DNA from: Alphaproteobacteria bacterium
GTDB taxonomy: Bacteria; Pseudomonadota; Alphaproteobacteria; Rickettsiales; SXRF01
DNA: 64,000 nucleotides
Reading direction: 5' to 3'
Assembly (NCBI GenBank): GCA_025360605.1
Contig: JANYBV010000038.1
Span: forward strand, 358,144-422,143
Part shown: piece after piece, positions 56,295-64,000 of the stretch
Numbering within the stretch: position 1 is the stretch's first letter
How the letters are laid out: every line of letters starts with the position of its first letter
Translations under genes and position numbers: made by a program
Notes under the pieces: generated by a model
Database searches by the model: none
The model's input: only the letters and a program-made list of their open reading frames with translations
Told to the model about the DNA's origin: nothing

Positions 56295-56791
56295 GCGGCG
56301 AGTTCCTTATGGTAATGGCGGTTATCTACCTTCATGCGCACGCTGGCGATGTGGGGCGGCATGGCTTCGTCCGTAATCAGGCGGAAGCCGTTTTTTTCAT
56401 AGAAGCGTGGGGCAGCGGGTAATTTATCGTTCGTGCCGAGGAAAATATCAGTGATGCCGTGGCGTGTTGCCCACTGGGTCAGCGTATCCAGCAGCATTTT
56501 ACCCACGCCTCTGGCACTGCCGCGATAGGCGGGGGCGACGAACATTTTGCGCAGGATGCCGCTGTGGTTGCTGCGGTCGATCAGTGCGATGGTGCCAATG
56601 ACCACGCCGTCATCCAGCGCGACCCAGAAATTGCCCGCACCCTTCTGGTACGTATTCGGAATATCGTTCAGGTCCGGCTGGTCGGCCAGCGTGATGGGGA
56701 TGCCGTACTCCTGCTGTATGGAGGAGATGAGCGTGCCTATCACCGTTTTAAACTCATCACGGTAGGTGCAGATGGTGATGCCTGCGCTCAT
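56291..56791 (-). CDS. GNAT-family N-acetyltransferase
   Basis: 166 residues. [20 protein letters not shown] and [25 protein letters not shown] (acetyl-CoA motif RGSARGVGK) are typical, then [10 protein letters not shown]. It acetylates an unknown amine. It overlaps glyQ and the PhzF-like gene by 4 bp each, so it is part of the operon. Confidence 0.9.
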   Translation of the reverse strand: MSAGITICTYRDEFKTVIGTLISSIQQEYGIPITLADQPDLNDIPNTYQKGAGNFWVALDDGVVIGTIALIDRSNHSGILRKMFVAPAYRGSARGVGKMLLDTLTQWATRHGITDIFLGTNDKLPAAPRFYEKNGFRLITDEAMPPHIASVRMKVDNRHYHKELAA

Positions 56792-57654
56792 GCGGCTTCC
56801 TTTGCGACATAGGTTTCACAACAGGCTTTGGCGAGTGCGCGCACTCGGCCGATGTAAGAGGCACGTTCCGTGACCGAAATAACACCGCGCGCATCCAGCA
56901 GGTTGAAGCGGTGCGACGCCTTGATACACTGGTCGTAGGCGGGCAGCGGCAGATTTTTATCAATCAGTGCCATGCATTCTTTTTCGGCATCGGTGAATTG
57001 TTGCAGCAATTGCGCCGTGTCGGCAAACTCAAGGTTATACGCCGAAAATTCTTTTTCGTTTTGCAGGAACACATCGCCGTATTTTATGCCTTTGCCGTTG
57101 AAATCGAGGTCGTAGACATTTTCCTTGCCCTGAATATACATGGCGAGGCGTTCCAGCCCGTAGGTTATTTCGCCCGACACTGGCTTGCACTCAATGCCCC
57201 CGACTTGCTGGAAATAGGTGAACTGCGTCACTTCCATGCCGTCGCACCAGACTTCCCAGCCCAGTCCCCACGCGCCGAGTGTCGGCGATTCCCAGTCATC
57301 TTCGACGAAACGGATATCGTGCGCCAGCGGATCGATACCAATCTGCTTCAGGCTTTCGAGGTACAGTTCCTGAATATTGTCCGGCGAGGGCTTCAGGATG
57401 ACCTGAAACTGGTAGTAATGCTGGAGGCGGTTGGGGTTTTCGCCGTAGCGGCCATCCTTGGGCCGGCGTGACGGCTGTACATATGCGGCGTTCCACGTTT
57501 TCGGGCCGAGCGCGCGCAGTGCGGTGGCCGGATGGAATGTTCCCGCACCCACTTCCATGTCGTAAGGTTGCAGCACCACGCAGCCTTGTTTTGCCCAGAA
57601 TTGCTGTAGCGTTAAAATCAGATCTTGGAATGAAAGCGTCACAATGCTTGCCAT
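56788..57654 (-). CDS. glyQ: Glycyl-tRNA synthetase alpha subunit
   Basis: 288 residues from ATG 57654; the frame opens at 57702 but the family starts [52 protein letters not shown] (core [14 protein letters not shown]) and [12 protein letters not shown] are conserved. No clear ribosome site is seen at 57654, so translation may start without one. It is the first gene of the operon. Confidence 0.95.
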   Translation of the reverse strand: MASIVTLSFQDLILTLQQFWAKQGCVVLQPYDMEVGAGTFHPATALRALGPKTWNAAYVQPSRRPKDGRYGENPNRLQHYYQFQVILKPSPDNIQELYLESLKQIGIDPLAHDIRFVEDDWESPTLGAWGLGWEVWCDGMEVTQFTYFQQVGGIECKPVSGEITYGLERLAMYIQGKENVYDLDFNGKGIKYGDVFLQNEKEFSAYNLEFADTAQLLQQFTDAEKECMALIDKNLPLPAYDQCIKASHRFNLLDARGVISVTERASYIGRVRALAKACCETYVAKEAA

Positions 57655-57972
57655 TATAGGGTTAAAGAGCGCGGATTTTAACGATATTATGCCAAATTTC
57701 AAGCGCTATAAGCGCATGGCGGCAATTGTCTGGCTCAGGGCTTTACAGGGGGTGCCTCTGGGTGTAGTATGAAAGGCCGTGCTTCAGTCAAAAAATTAAC
57801 CTGCTCATGGGTTCTAAAATAAGTGAAAAAACCACAGGTTGCGCGGAATCACGGGGTTAATTATTAATATAATTAATAAATACAGGGGTTGAAACTCCAT
57901 AAAATTTACTTAATATTAATCATAATGATTGATCATTAATAGTTATAGACAGCTACAAATGCGGATAAGCCA
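57655..57972. other. Divergent AT-rich intergenic region with palindromic elements
   Basis: 318 bp between glyQ and the secreted Cys-rich gene. It contains AATCATAATGATT at 57918-57930 and the overlapping AATGATTGATCATT at 57924-57937, about 36 bp before the ATG at 57973. The pattern resembles a Fur-like or other dyad operator. No further gene seen. Confidence 0.5.
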
Positions 57973-58302
57973 ATGAAAATACCTCTCTTTGCTTTACTCG
58001 TCTTCATAACGGGAATGTATTCCACGCAGGCGTTTGCACAAGGCGTTGAAAAACATGATGATTGGTGGTGTTATGCCACTAACTCCAATGTCACTGCCGA
58101 CGAACTCATGGCGCAAACGAAAAAGGTGTATGACGTTACCGCCCGCGAGTTGCAATGCGAAATTAGATGCGCCCCCGCACACCCTGCCCCGAGTGAACAC
58201 GAATGTTCCTTCATCCTTCAGGAAGGCCCGATGAGGGCCAGTGAATGTATCGGAAGAGCCGTCAATTTCGGTCATCACGGCAAACCCGAGCAGTGCCACT
58301 AA
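57973..58302 (+). CDS. Small secreted protein with six cysteines
   Basis: 109 residues. MKIPLFALLVFITGMYSTQA then FAQ is a Sec signal peptide with cleavage likely after AFA. The mature part is short and polar, with WWCYAT and Cys residues at six places that could pair in the periplasm. No domain recognised. It lies alone, convergent with aspS, and may be controlled by the dyad in front of it. Confidence 0.72.
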   Translation: MKIPLFALLVFITGMYSTQAFAQGVEKHDDWWCYATNSNVTADELMAQTKKVYDVTARELQCEIRCAPAHPAPSEHECSFILQEGPMRASECIGRAVNFGHHGKPEQCH

Positions 58303-58339
58303 TCACCGTTTGAAGGTCGTTATACAGCGCGCGTACGTA

Positions 58340-60181
58340 TTACGCGACGTTGGCTTTTTGCGTTTCTTCCGCCAGCAGTGCCTTAGCTTTAGGCGACAGT
58401 TGCAGATGCAGTTCGCGCAGCTGTTTGTCGTCGGCAGGGGCAGGAGCCTGCATCAGCAAATCTTCGGCTTTCTGGTTCATCGGGAAGGCGGTGACCTCGC
58501 GGATGTTAGGTTCATTGGCGAGTAGCATCACCATACGGTCTACCCCCGGAGCCAGACCGCCGTGTGGTGGCGCACCGAATTTAAACGCGGTGATCATGCC
58601 GCCAAAGCGCGTATCCACCACTTCGGGGCCGTATCCGGCGATTTCAAACGCCTTATACATCATGTCCGGCTTATGGTTACGGATCGCACCCGAGGAGAGT
58701 TCCACGCCGTTGCAGACGATGTCATACTGATAGGCAAGGATATCGAGCGGGTTTTTGTTGATGAGCGCGTCCATTCCACCCTGCGGCATCGAAAACGGAT
58801 TGTGCGAGAAGATGACTTTCTTTTCGTCCTCGTCATATTCGAAATACGGGAAGTCGATCACCCACAGGAATTTGAACACGCCCTGTTCGAGCAATCCGAG
58901 CTCATTGCCCAGATGCGTGCGCACTGCGCCTGCCACCTTGGCGGCAGCGAGTTCCGCACCCGAAGAGAAGAACACGGCGTCGCCTTCTTTAAGACCGGCG
59001 GTTGTAACCAGTTTTGCCAGCGCCTCTGGGGAGAGGAATTTCACCAGCGGTCCGCCGAAGGATTCTGGTGTCATGCCCGCACCGCCCTTGTAGGTGATGT
59101 AAGCGAGGCCCTGCGCGCCTTGCAGTTTGGCAAACTCAATCATATTGTCGAAGAAACTGCGTGGTTTATCTGCACAGCCAGGTGCTGGGATTGCACGGAT
59201 GAAGCCGTAGGCTTCAATTACTTTATTAAAAATACCAAAACCACTACCATCCCATACGCTTGTTACATCGCTAATGATAAGAGGGTTGCGTAAATCCGGC
59301 TTATCCGAGCCGTATTTCAGCATCGCTTCCTTATAGGTGATGCGCGGAAAGCCCTTGTCGAGGGATGCAGGGACGACTTTTTTGTCGCCAAATTCGGTGA
59401 ACACGCCGTGTAGCACCGGTTCAATGGCGGCAAACACGTCTTCTTGCGTCACAAAGCTCATCTCGATATCGAGCTGGTAGAATTCGCCCGGCGAGCGGTC
59501 GGCGCGTCCGTCTTCGTCGCGGAAGCACGGGGCGATCTGGAAATAGCGGTCAAATCCCGACACCATCAGCAACTGTTTGAACTGCTGCGGCGCTTGCGGC
59601 AGCGCATAGAATTTACCTGGGTGGATACGGCTTGGCACCAGATAATCGCGCGCACCTTCAGGGGACGATGCGGTCAAAATCGGCGTCTGGAATTCGTTGA
59701 AACCCTGATCGATCATGCGTTTGCGCAAAGACGCAATCACCTTCGAGCGCAGCATAATGTTGTTATGGAGTTTTTCGCGGCGCAGATCGAGGAAGCGGTA
59801 TTTCAGGCGGGTTTCTTCCGGCTGTTCGCGGTCGGAATTCACCTGAAGGGGCAGCGGTTCGGCGGCGGATTCCAGATGGTAGGTTTCTACTACCACTTCA
59901 ATCGCACCCGTTGGCAAATCCTTGTTGATGGTTTCCGGTGAACGCGCCACGACCTTACCGGAAATGGTAACCACGCTTTCCAGTTTTACGTCGGTGAGCG
60001 CCTGAAAATAGGTGTTGCCGGAGGTGGAGACCAATTGCGTAATGCCGTAATGGTCGCGCAGATCGATGAACAGCAATTCGCCGTGGTCGCGCTTGCGGTG
60101 AACCCAGCCGGAGAGTTTCACGGTTTTGCCGACATCGGAGGCAGTAAGGGCGGCGCAGTGATGGGTGCGGTAAGCGTGCAT
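58340..60181 (-). CDS. aspS: Aspartyl-tRNA synthetase
   Basis: 613 residues, class II. The N-terminal anticodon-binding OB domain starts [24 protein letters not shown]/active-site motifs are [24 protein letters not shown] and [22 protein letters not shown] (core GVDRMVMLL). Bacterial-type GAD insertion is present. The aspS stop lies in a CGCGTA/TACGCG hairpin. Four bp separate its start from the end of the arnC-like gene. Confidence 0.97.
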   Translation of the reverse strand: MHAYRTHHCAALTASDVGKTVKLSGWVHRKRDHGELLFIDLRDHYGITQLVSTSGNTYFQALTDVKLESVVTISGKVVARSPETINKDLPTGAIEVVVETYHLESAAEPLPLQVNSDREQPEETRLKYRFLDLRREKLHNNIMLRSKVIASLRKRMIDQGFNEFQTPILTASSPEGARDYLVPSRIHPGKFYALPQAPQQFKQLLMVSGFDRYFQIAPCFRDEDGRADRSPGEFYQLDIEMSFVTQEDVFAAIEPVLHGVFTEFGDKKVVPASLDKGFPRITYKEAMLKYGSDKPDLRNPLIISDVTSVWDGSGFGIFNKVIEAYGFIRAIPAPGCADKPRSFFDNMIEFAKLQGAQGLAYITYKGGAGMTPESFGGPLVKFLSPEALAKLVTTAGLKEGDAVFFSSGAELAAAKVAGAVRTHLGNELGLLEQGVFKFLWVIDFPYFEYDEDEKKVIFSHNPFSMPQGGMDALINKNPLDILAYQYDIVCNGVELSSGAIRNHKPDMMYKAFEIAGYGPEVVDTRFGGMITAFKFGAPPHGGLAPGVDRMVMLLANEPNIREVTAFPMNQKAEDLLMQAPAPADDKQLRELHLQLSPKAKALLAEETQKANVA

Positions 60182-60185
60182 AGGA

Positions 60186-61130
60186 CTACTTCTCTAAAAT
60201 GTTTTTGATAATAACGCGTGGGCGGGTGCGCACTTCCATGTAGATGCGCCCGATATACTCACCGATCAGGCCAAGGCCGGTCATGGTGACGCTGATGAGC
60301 AGGAACATGATGGCAAAAAGCGTAAACACTCCCTCTACTTCGGGGCCCACGAAAATGCGGCGTAGTCCCATATAGACCACCAGCAGCGTACTGAGCGCCG
60401 ACAATCCCATGCCAACCATGGTGAAAATCTGCAAGGGCACGATGGAAAAACTGGTGATGAGGTCGAAATTCAGGCGCAGCAGCTTATAGACATTATACTG
60501 CGATACGCCGGCGGCGCGTTCTTCATGGGCTACGGGAACTTCGATCGGGTTAGCCGCCAGATAGTGGGCGATGGCGGGGATATACGGGCTTGAACCGCCG
60601 GTAGCGACAATCTGTTCGATGATGTAGCGGCGGTAGGCACGCAGCATGGAGCCCTGATCGATCATGCGGATATTGGTGATGCGCTCGCGGATTTTATTAG
60701 CGAGGTTAGACACCATTTTGCGCCAGCTTTTGTCCTGACGCTGCGCGCGGATGCCACCGGCAATATCGTGTCCCTGTTCGATGAGTGCTACGAGTTTGCC
60801 GATTTCTTCCGGCGGGTTTTGCAGGTCGCAATCGAGCGTGACGATGATTTCACCGCGCACCTGTTCAAAACCGGCAATAATCGCGGGGTGCTGTCCGGCG
60901 TTGCGCATCAGCTGGATCACGCGTATGACATCCGGACGCTTGGGAAACAGCGATTCCATCACCTCCTGCGATTTGTCCTTGCTGCCGTCATTGACGAAGA
61001 TGACCTCATAGGTTTTGCCAAGCTTGTCGAGCGCCGGAAACAGGCGTTCAAACAGCAATGGCAGGCTTTTTTCCTCGTTATAAACGGGAATGACAACGCT
61101 TAGGTCTAGGGTGGCTTTTGGGTTCTGCAT
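60186..61130 (-). CDS. arnC: ArnC-like undecaprenyl-phosphate glycosyltransferase
   Basis: 314 residues from ATG 61130; the frame opens at 61160. [20 protein letters not shown] and [12 protein letters not shown] (DxD region) mark GT2. Two C-terminal membrane helices (from about 230) with [14 protein letters not shown] and [14 protein letters not shown] fit ArnC/GtrB. With arnA- and arnD-like genes across the divergent gap, transfer of formyl-aminoarabinose to the lipid carrier is the best reading. Confidence 0.88.
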   Translation of the reverse strand: MQNPKATLDLSVVIPVYNEEKSLPLLFERLFPALDKLGKTYEVIFVNDGSKDKSQEVMESLFPKRPDVIRVIQLMRNAGQHPAIIAGFEQVRGEIIVTLDCDLQNPPEEIGKLVALIEQGHDIAGGIRAQRQDKSWRKMVSNLANKIRERITNIRMIDQGSMLRAYRRYIIEQIVATGGSSPYIPAIAHYLAANPIEVPVAHEERAAGVSQYNVYKLLRLNFDLITSFSIVPLQIFTMVGMGLSALSTLLVVYMGLRRIFVGPEVEGVFTLFAIMFLLISVTMTGLGLIGEYIGRIYMEVRTRPRVIIKNILEK

Positions 61131-61229
61131 AATTGTTAATCGTGATTTTTGTATAGGCATATAAAGAGAAATCCATTACCAATTCAATCATTATTTGCTA
61201 ACAACAGGCAGGAAATCCCTGAGAAGCCC

Positions 61230-62162
61230 ATGAAAACCATCGTATTCGCCTATAGTGAATTTGGCTGTATCGGCATCGAAATGCTGATAAAGGCCGGTTA
61301 TGACATTCAGGCCGTGTTCACCTACCGCGACGACCCCAACGAAACCGTGTTCTACCGCTCGGTGGCCAAGGTGTGCGTGGATAATGGCCTGCGCGCCTAC
61401 ACGCTCGATAAAGACAATGAATCACAGCGCATGGCGATGATGGAAGCGCTGGCACCGGACTTTATTTTCTCTTTTTATTACCGCTCGTTATTGCCCGATG
61501 CCATCCTCAATCTTGCCCGCAAGGGGGCTTATAACCTGCATGGGTCGCTGCTGCCGCATTACCGTGGCCGCGCACCGGTGAACTGGGTGTTGGTGAAAGG
61601 CGAAACGCGTACCGGTGTGACGCTGCACCACATGGTGGCACGTGCCGATGCGGGGGATATTGTGGCGCAGGCAGCGGTGGATATCATGTATGAGGACACG
61701 GCTTTTATCCTCCAGCACCGCCTGTTGGATGCCACGAAAACCTTGCTGGCGGAGCAATTGCCACTGATTGCCAAAGGCACCGCGCCACGGATGAAACAGG
61801 ATATCACTAAAGGTAATTACTGTGGGCGGCGCACACCGGCCGATGGTCAGATTGACTGGGCACAACCTGCCGAAACCGTCCGCAATCTTATTCGTGCCGT
61901 CACGCAACCCTATCCGGGGGCATTTAGTTTCATCGGTGGAACAAAGATTTTGATCTGGGAAGCGGCGGTGGATGCCAAGGAAAAAGGCGCGGTAGGAAGC
62001 ATTCTTTCGCTGTCACCGCTGACCATCGCCTGTGGCGACGGTGCGCTGGTGATTAAGGCGGGGCAAACCGAAGGCGGGCTGTACCTGTCCGGCGCGCAGC
62101 TGGCGCAGGAGATGAAGCTGTCGGTCGGTATGTCCTTCACCCGTCAAAGTATGGCCGCATGA
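61230..62162 (+). CDS. arnA: ArnA formyltransferase domain as a stand-alone protein
   Basis: 310 residues from ATG 61230 (GAGAAG 3 nt upstream). TIVFAYSEFGCIGIEMLIKAGY matches the ArnA N-terminus. FSFYYRSLLPDAIL, NLHGSLLPHYRGRAPVNWVLVKGETRTG (core NLHGSLLPHYRGRAP) and YCGRRTPADG follow, with Asn-His catalytic residues. The C-terminal UDP-glucuronate decarboxylase domain found in enteric ArnA is absent, so this is a split form. It formylates UDP-Ara4N. It overlaps arnD by 4 bp. Confidence 0.92.
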   Translation: MKTIVFAYSEFGCIGIEMLIKAGYDIQAVFTYRDDPNETVFYRSVAKVCVDNGLRAYTLDKDNESQRMAMMEALAPDFIFSFYYRSLLPDAILNLARKGAYNLHGSLLPHYRGRAPVNWVLVKGETRTGVTLHHMVARADAGDIVAQAAVDIMYEDTAFILQHRLLDATKTLLAEQLPLIAKGTAPRMKQDITKGNYCGRRTPADGQIDWAQPAETVRNLIRAVTQPYPGAFSFIGGTKILIWEAAVDAKEKGAVGSILSLSPLTIACGDGALVIKAGQTEGGLYLSGAQLAQEMKLSVGMSFTRQSMAA

Positions 62163-63043
62163 TTACCGTCGGGCTTCGCATCGATGTTGATACCATGCGC
62201 GGCACGCGTGAAGGCGTTCCGGCGCTGGTAAAACTGTTTGAAAAACACGCTATCAAAGCCACGTTTTTTATGAGCGTTGGCCCTGATAACATGGGCCGCC
62301 ATCTCTGGCGCTTACTCAAGCCGCAATTTTTTATCAAGATGTTGCGCTCCAACGCGGCAAATCTCTATGGTTACGATATTTTACTGCGCGGCACGGCATG
62401 GCCCGGTCAGGTGATTGGCGATGCGCTGCCGCACATCATCCGCATGCCGCATGAGGCAGGCCACGAAATGGGGCTGCACGCGTGGGACCATTACACATGG
62501 CAGGCTAAAATCGACCGCATGAGTAATGCGCAGCTGGAACGCCATGTGCGCTTAGGCTACGACAAGCTGACCAATATTCTGGGCACACCGCCGACCTGCT
62601 CGGCCGCTGCCGGATGGCGCTGCCATGACAGGGCGTTGCAGGTGAAAGAGGCGTTCCGTTTCCGCTATAACAGCGATTGCCGCGGCACGTTTGTCTTCGC
62701 TCCTTTAGTGAATGGCGCGCGTGTCACGCCGCAGATTCCGGTGACACTGCCGACCTATGATGAAATCATCGGTGCGAACGGTATCACGCACGATAACTAC
62801 AACGAAACCATCCTTGCCTTGTGTAAACCCGACCAGCTCAACGTGTACACCATCCACGCGGAAGTTGAGGGTATCGGGCAACTGGCGATGTTTGACCGCT
62901 TTCTTGATCAGGCCAAGCAGCGCGGCATCAGCTTTGTGCCGCTCGGCGCATTGCCGCAACTACGCGGCGTGGTTCCCGACGGGCATATGATCGGTGAAGT
63001 GACAGAAGGTCGTGAAGGGTGGGTGGCGGCACAGGCCGCCTGA
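62159..63043 (+). CDS. arnD: ArnD-like formyl-aminoarabinose deformylase (polysaccharide deacetylase family)
   Basis: 294 residues. VGLRIDVDTMRGTREGVPAL is the ArnD entry with catalytic Asp residues. SVGPDNMGRHLWRLLKPQFF and LHAWDHYTWQAK hold the His ligands. CSAAAGWRCHD and FRYNSDCRGTFVF are typical. It removes the formyl group on the lipid-linked sugar so that Ara4N can be moved to lipid A. ArnB and ArnT are not in the window. Confidence 0.93.
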   Translation: MITVGLRIDVDTMRGTREGVPALVKLFEKHAIKATFFMSVGPDNMGRHLWRLLKPQFFIKMLRSNAANLYGYDILLRGTAWPGQVIGDALPHIIRMPHEAGHEMGLHAWDHYTWQAKIDRMSNAQLERHVRLGYDKLTNILGTPPTCSAAAGWRCHDRALQVKEAFRFRYNSDCRGTFVFAPLVNGARVTPQIPVTLPTYDEIIGANGITHDNYNETILALCKPDQLNVYTIHAEVEGIGQLAMFDRFLDQAKQRGISFVPLGALPQLRGVVPDGHMIGEVTEGREGWVAAQAA

Positions 63044-63196
63044 GCGCATCAGTTATGCAAAGATTGATTTTCTGCTAACAAGAAAACAAAAAATGCATTT
63101 ACCTTTTGTATTGAAAAATAAGCGTAAAATTGCTTTTATAAGCAATATATTAACATTATTTAAACATATTAATAATTAAATTGTCATAAATAGCGC

Positions 63197-63226
63197 CTGT
63201 CATTTAATTACACCATCCGGTATAGT
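63197..63226 (+). promoter_or_regulatory. Candidate promoter of the first virB2 unit
   Basis: CTGTCA at 63197-63202, 18-bp spacer, TATAGT at 63221-63226. The -10 box ends 7 bp before 63234, the base where identity with the second unit begins, so transcription likely starts there. The second unit has TATACT at 63872-63877 in the same relative place, but its -35 region is different. Confidence 0.5.
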
Positions 63227-63233
63227 TGTTCTG

Positions 63234-63349
63234 TCGGTTGGTTTGATCCTTCCGATATTTTTGGTTTGCACGGCTGTATGTACCACGTGTGATATGGCTG
63301 AGTGCTTTTTTTAATGTTTAGTACGTAAAGGGACTTAATTATGAAGACC
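63234..63349 (+). repeat. First copy of the 116-bp (or longer) virB2 leader repeat
   Basis: Identical to 63885-64000, including a 107-nt leader, the AAAGGGACTT ribosome site and the first three codons. It carries a GCAC/GTGC pair followed by seven T (63306-63312), which may form a structured leader. Confidence 0.95.
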
Positions 63350-63700
63350 CAAACTAAAGACTTAAGCTTGGCTTGGCAGATCTGCCTTATGGTCATGCTT
63401 AGTGTTGTTGTTGTTATGTTGCCGCAGTTCGCGATCGCTTCTACGGTAACCAATGCTTCGCCAATGAGCAACGCGCTGTGTATCGCTGCTACCTGGATCA
63501 CAGGTAACGCCGGTCGCGGTATTGCTACGGTTGGTATCACCATCATCGGTATCGGCGCTCTCCTCGGTAAAGTATCCTGGGGTATGGCAATGATCGTAGG
63601 TGTTGGCGTTGCCATCGTGTTTGGTTCGACTGCTATCGTATCCCTGCTCGGCGGCACAAGCTCCGCTAGTGGTGGTACCGGTACGACCAATTGCACCTAA
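63341..63700 (+). CDS. virB2: TrbC/VirB2-like type IV secretion pilin
   Basis: 119 residues. A long signal region (MVMLSVVVVMLPQFAIAS) is followed by a mature chain with two hydrophobic helices separated by a short loop: GIATVGITIIGIGALLGKVSWGMAMIVGVGVAIVFGSTAIVSLL (loop LLGKVSWGM). That is the VirB2 pilin layout. A Gly/Ser/Thr-rich tail ends NCT. It would polymerise into the conjugative or effector-delivery pilus. It is followed by a strong terminator, then a second copy begins 651 bp on. Confidence 0.85.
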   Translation: MKTQTKDLSLAWQICLMVMLSVVVVMLPQFAIASTVTNASPMSNALCIAATWITGNAGRGIATVGITIIGIGALLGKVSWGMAMIVGVGVAIVFGSTAIVSLLGGTSSASGGTGTTNCT

Positions 63701-63721
63701 TCTAAAACGGTTAACAAGAAG

Positions 63722-63752
63722 AGCCCGCCCGTTAAACGGCGGGCTTTTTTTG
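63722..63752 (+). terminator. Terminator after the first virB2 gene
   Basis: AGCCCGCC (63722-63729) and GGCGGGCT (63738-63745) with an 8-nt loop, then T-run TTTTTTT. It ends the first virB2 transcript, so each unit is probably a separate transcript. Confidence 0.9.
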
Positions 63753-63884
63753 TTATTAATCAAAATAATATAAGTTATTTCATCCGCTCAGGTCTATAAA
63801 TTACTAAAAATTAGTAAATACTTTCATAAATTTTTAATAAATCATTGCTTTTTTGTCCCATAAAATTGCTATATACTGTGGTTA

Positions 63885-64000
63885 TCGGTTGGTTTGATCC
63901 TTCCGATATTTTTGGTTTGCACGGCTGTATGTACCACGTGTGATATGGCTGAGTGCTTTTTTTAATGTTTAGTACGTAAAGGGACTTAATTATGAAGACC
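63885..64000 (+). repeat. Second copy of the virB2 leader repeat (runs off the window)
   Basis: Exact repeat of 63234-63349 with 651 bp offset. Confidence 0.95.
63992..64000 (+). CDS. virB2: Start of a second virB2-like gene (partial)
   Basis: ATGAAGACC, the same first three codons as the gene at 63341, following an identical leader and ribosome site. The rest lies beyond the window. Inferred to be a tandem paralogue. Confidence 0.6.

Noticed and set aside
58330..58346. CGCGTA/TACGCG hairpin over the aspS stop
   Set aside because: Short stem and no T-run on either strand; probably incidental.

Overview
This window reads as a chromosomal segment of an alphaproteobacterium. The supporting evidence is the mnmE-mnmG-rsmG-parA-parB block with parS sites inside it, the F1-only ATP synthase operon (atpHAGDC with no F0 genes next to it), the leuS neighbourhood with a DUF3576 lipoprotein, lptE and holA, and the glyQ/glyS/ppdK cluster. 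The sequence alone does not settle the order. A TrbC/VirB2 pilin array would fit a lineage with a P-type type IV secretion system, such as host-associated or predatory groups. Housekeeping DNA is of medium to fairly high GC by eye. The 30.1-35.1 kb island and several intergenic stretches are clearly AT-richer.

Layout. 1-3.7 kb: the end of a YejEF-type peptide ABC importer and two unknown proteins. 3.7-10.5 kb: quinone oxidoreductase, mnmE, mnmG, rsmG, parA, parB, with three perfect parS sites. 10.5-16.6 kb (minus strand): holA, lptE, leuS, a DUF3576 lipoprotein, and a major porin with its terminator. 16.8-24 kb: a YggS-type PLP protein, then F1 ATP synthase on the minus strand with an extra unknown gene between atpA and atpG. 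24-30 kb: priA, a transaldolase-like aldolase, DUF484, xerC and a Stealth-type sugar phosphotransferase. 30.1-35.1 kb: a small integrative element in tRNA-Arg(CCG). 35.1-47.6 kb: a surface glycan locus for a pseudaminic-acid-type nonulosonate. 47.8-50.1 kb: a long alpha/beta-hydrolase protein and a 50-residue basic protein. 50.2-57.7 kb (minus strand): ppdK, glyS, panD, a PhzF-family protein, a GNAT and glyQ. 58-63 kb: a small secreted Cys-rich protein, aspS, and an arnC/arnA(formyltransferase)/arnD set. 63.2-64 kb: the start of a tandem virB2-like pilin array.

How genes work together. ParA, ParB and the three parS sites form a complete chromosome-partition module. In the glycan locus PseB, PseC and PseI give the core of a nonulosonate route. 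A sugar N-formyltransferase, an amidotransferase trio (WbpG/HisH/HisF-like), an SpsF-like nucleotidyltransferase, a PseMe-like methylase and a PhyH oxygenase suggest an unusually decorated sugar, while the usual PseH and PseG are not recognisable. The Arn proteins suggest aminoarabinose modification of lipid A.

The least-described object is the 4.9-kb island. It splits the tRNA gene and regenerates it, and has imperfect 22-bp repeats near both ends. It carries an integrase, an unknown protein, a truncated AlpA-like mini-ORF and a small protein with polymerase-palm-like motifs, followed by about 0.8 kb of AT-rich repeat-bearing DNA and a lipoprotein gene. The second item of note is the pair of virB2 units 651 bp apart with identical leaders that begin at a likely transcription start.
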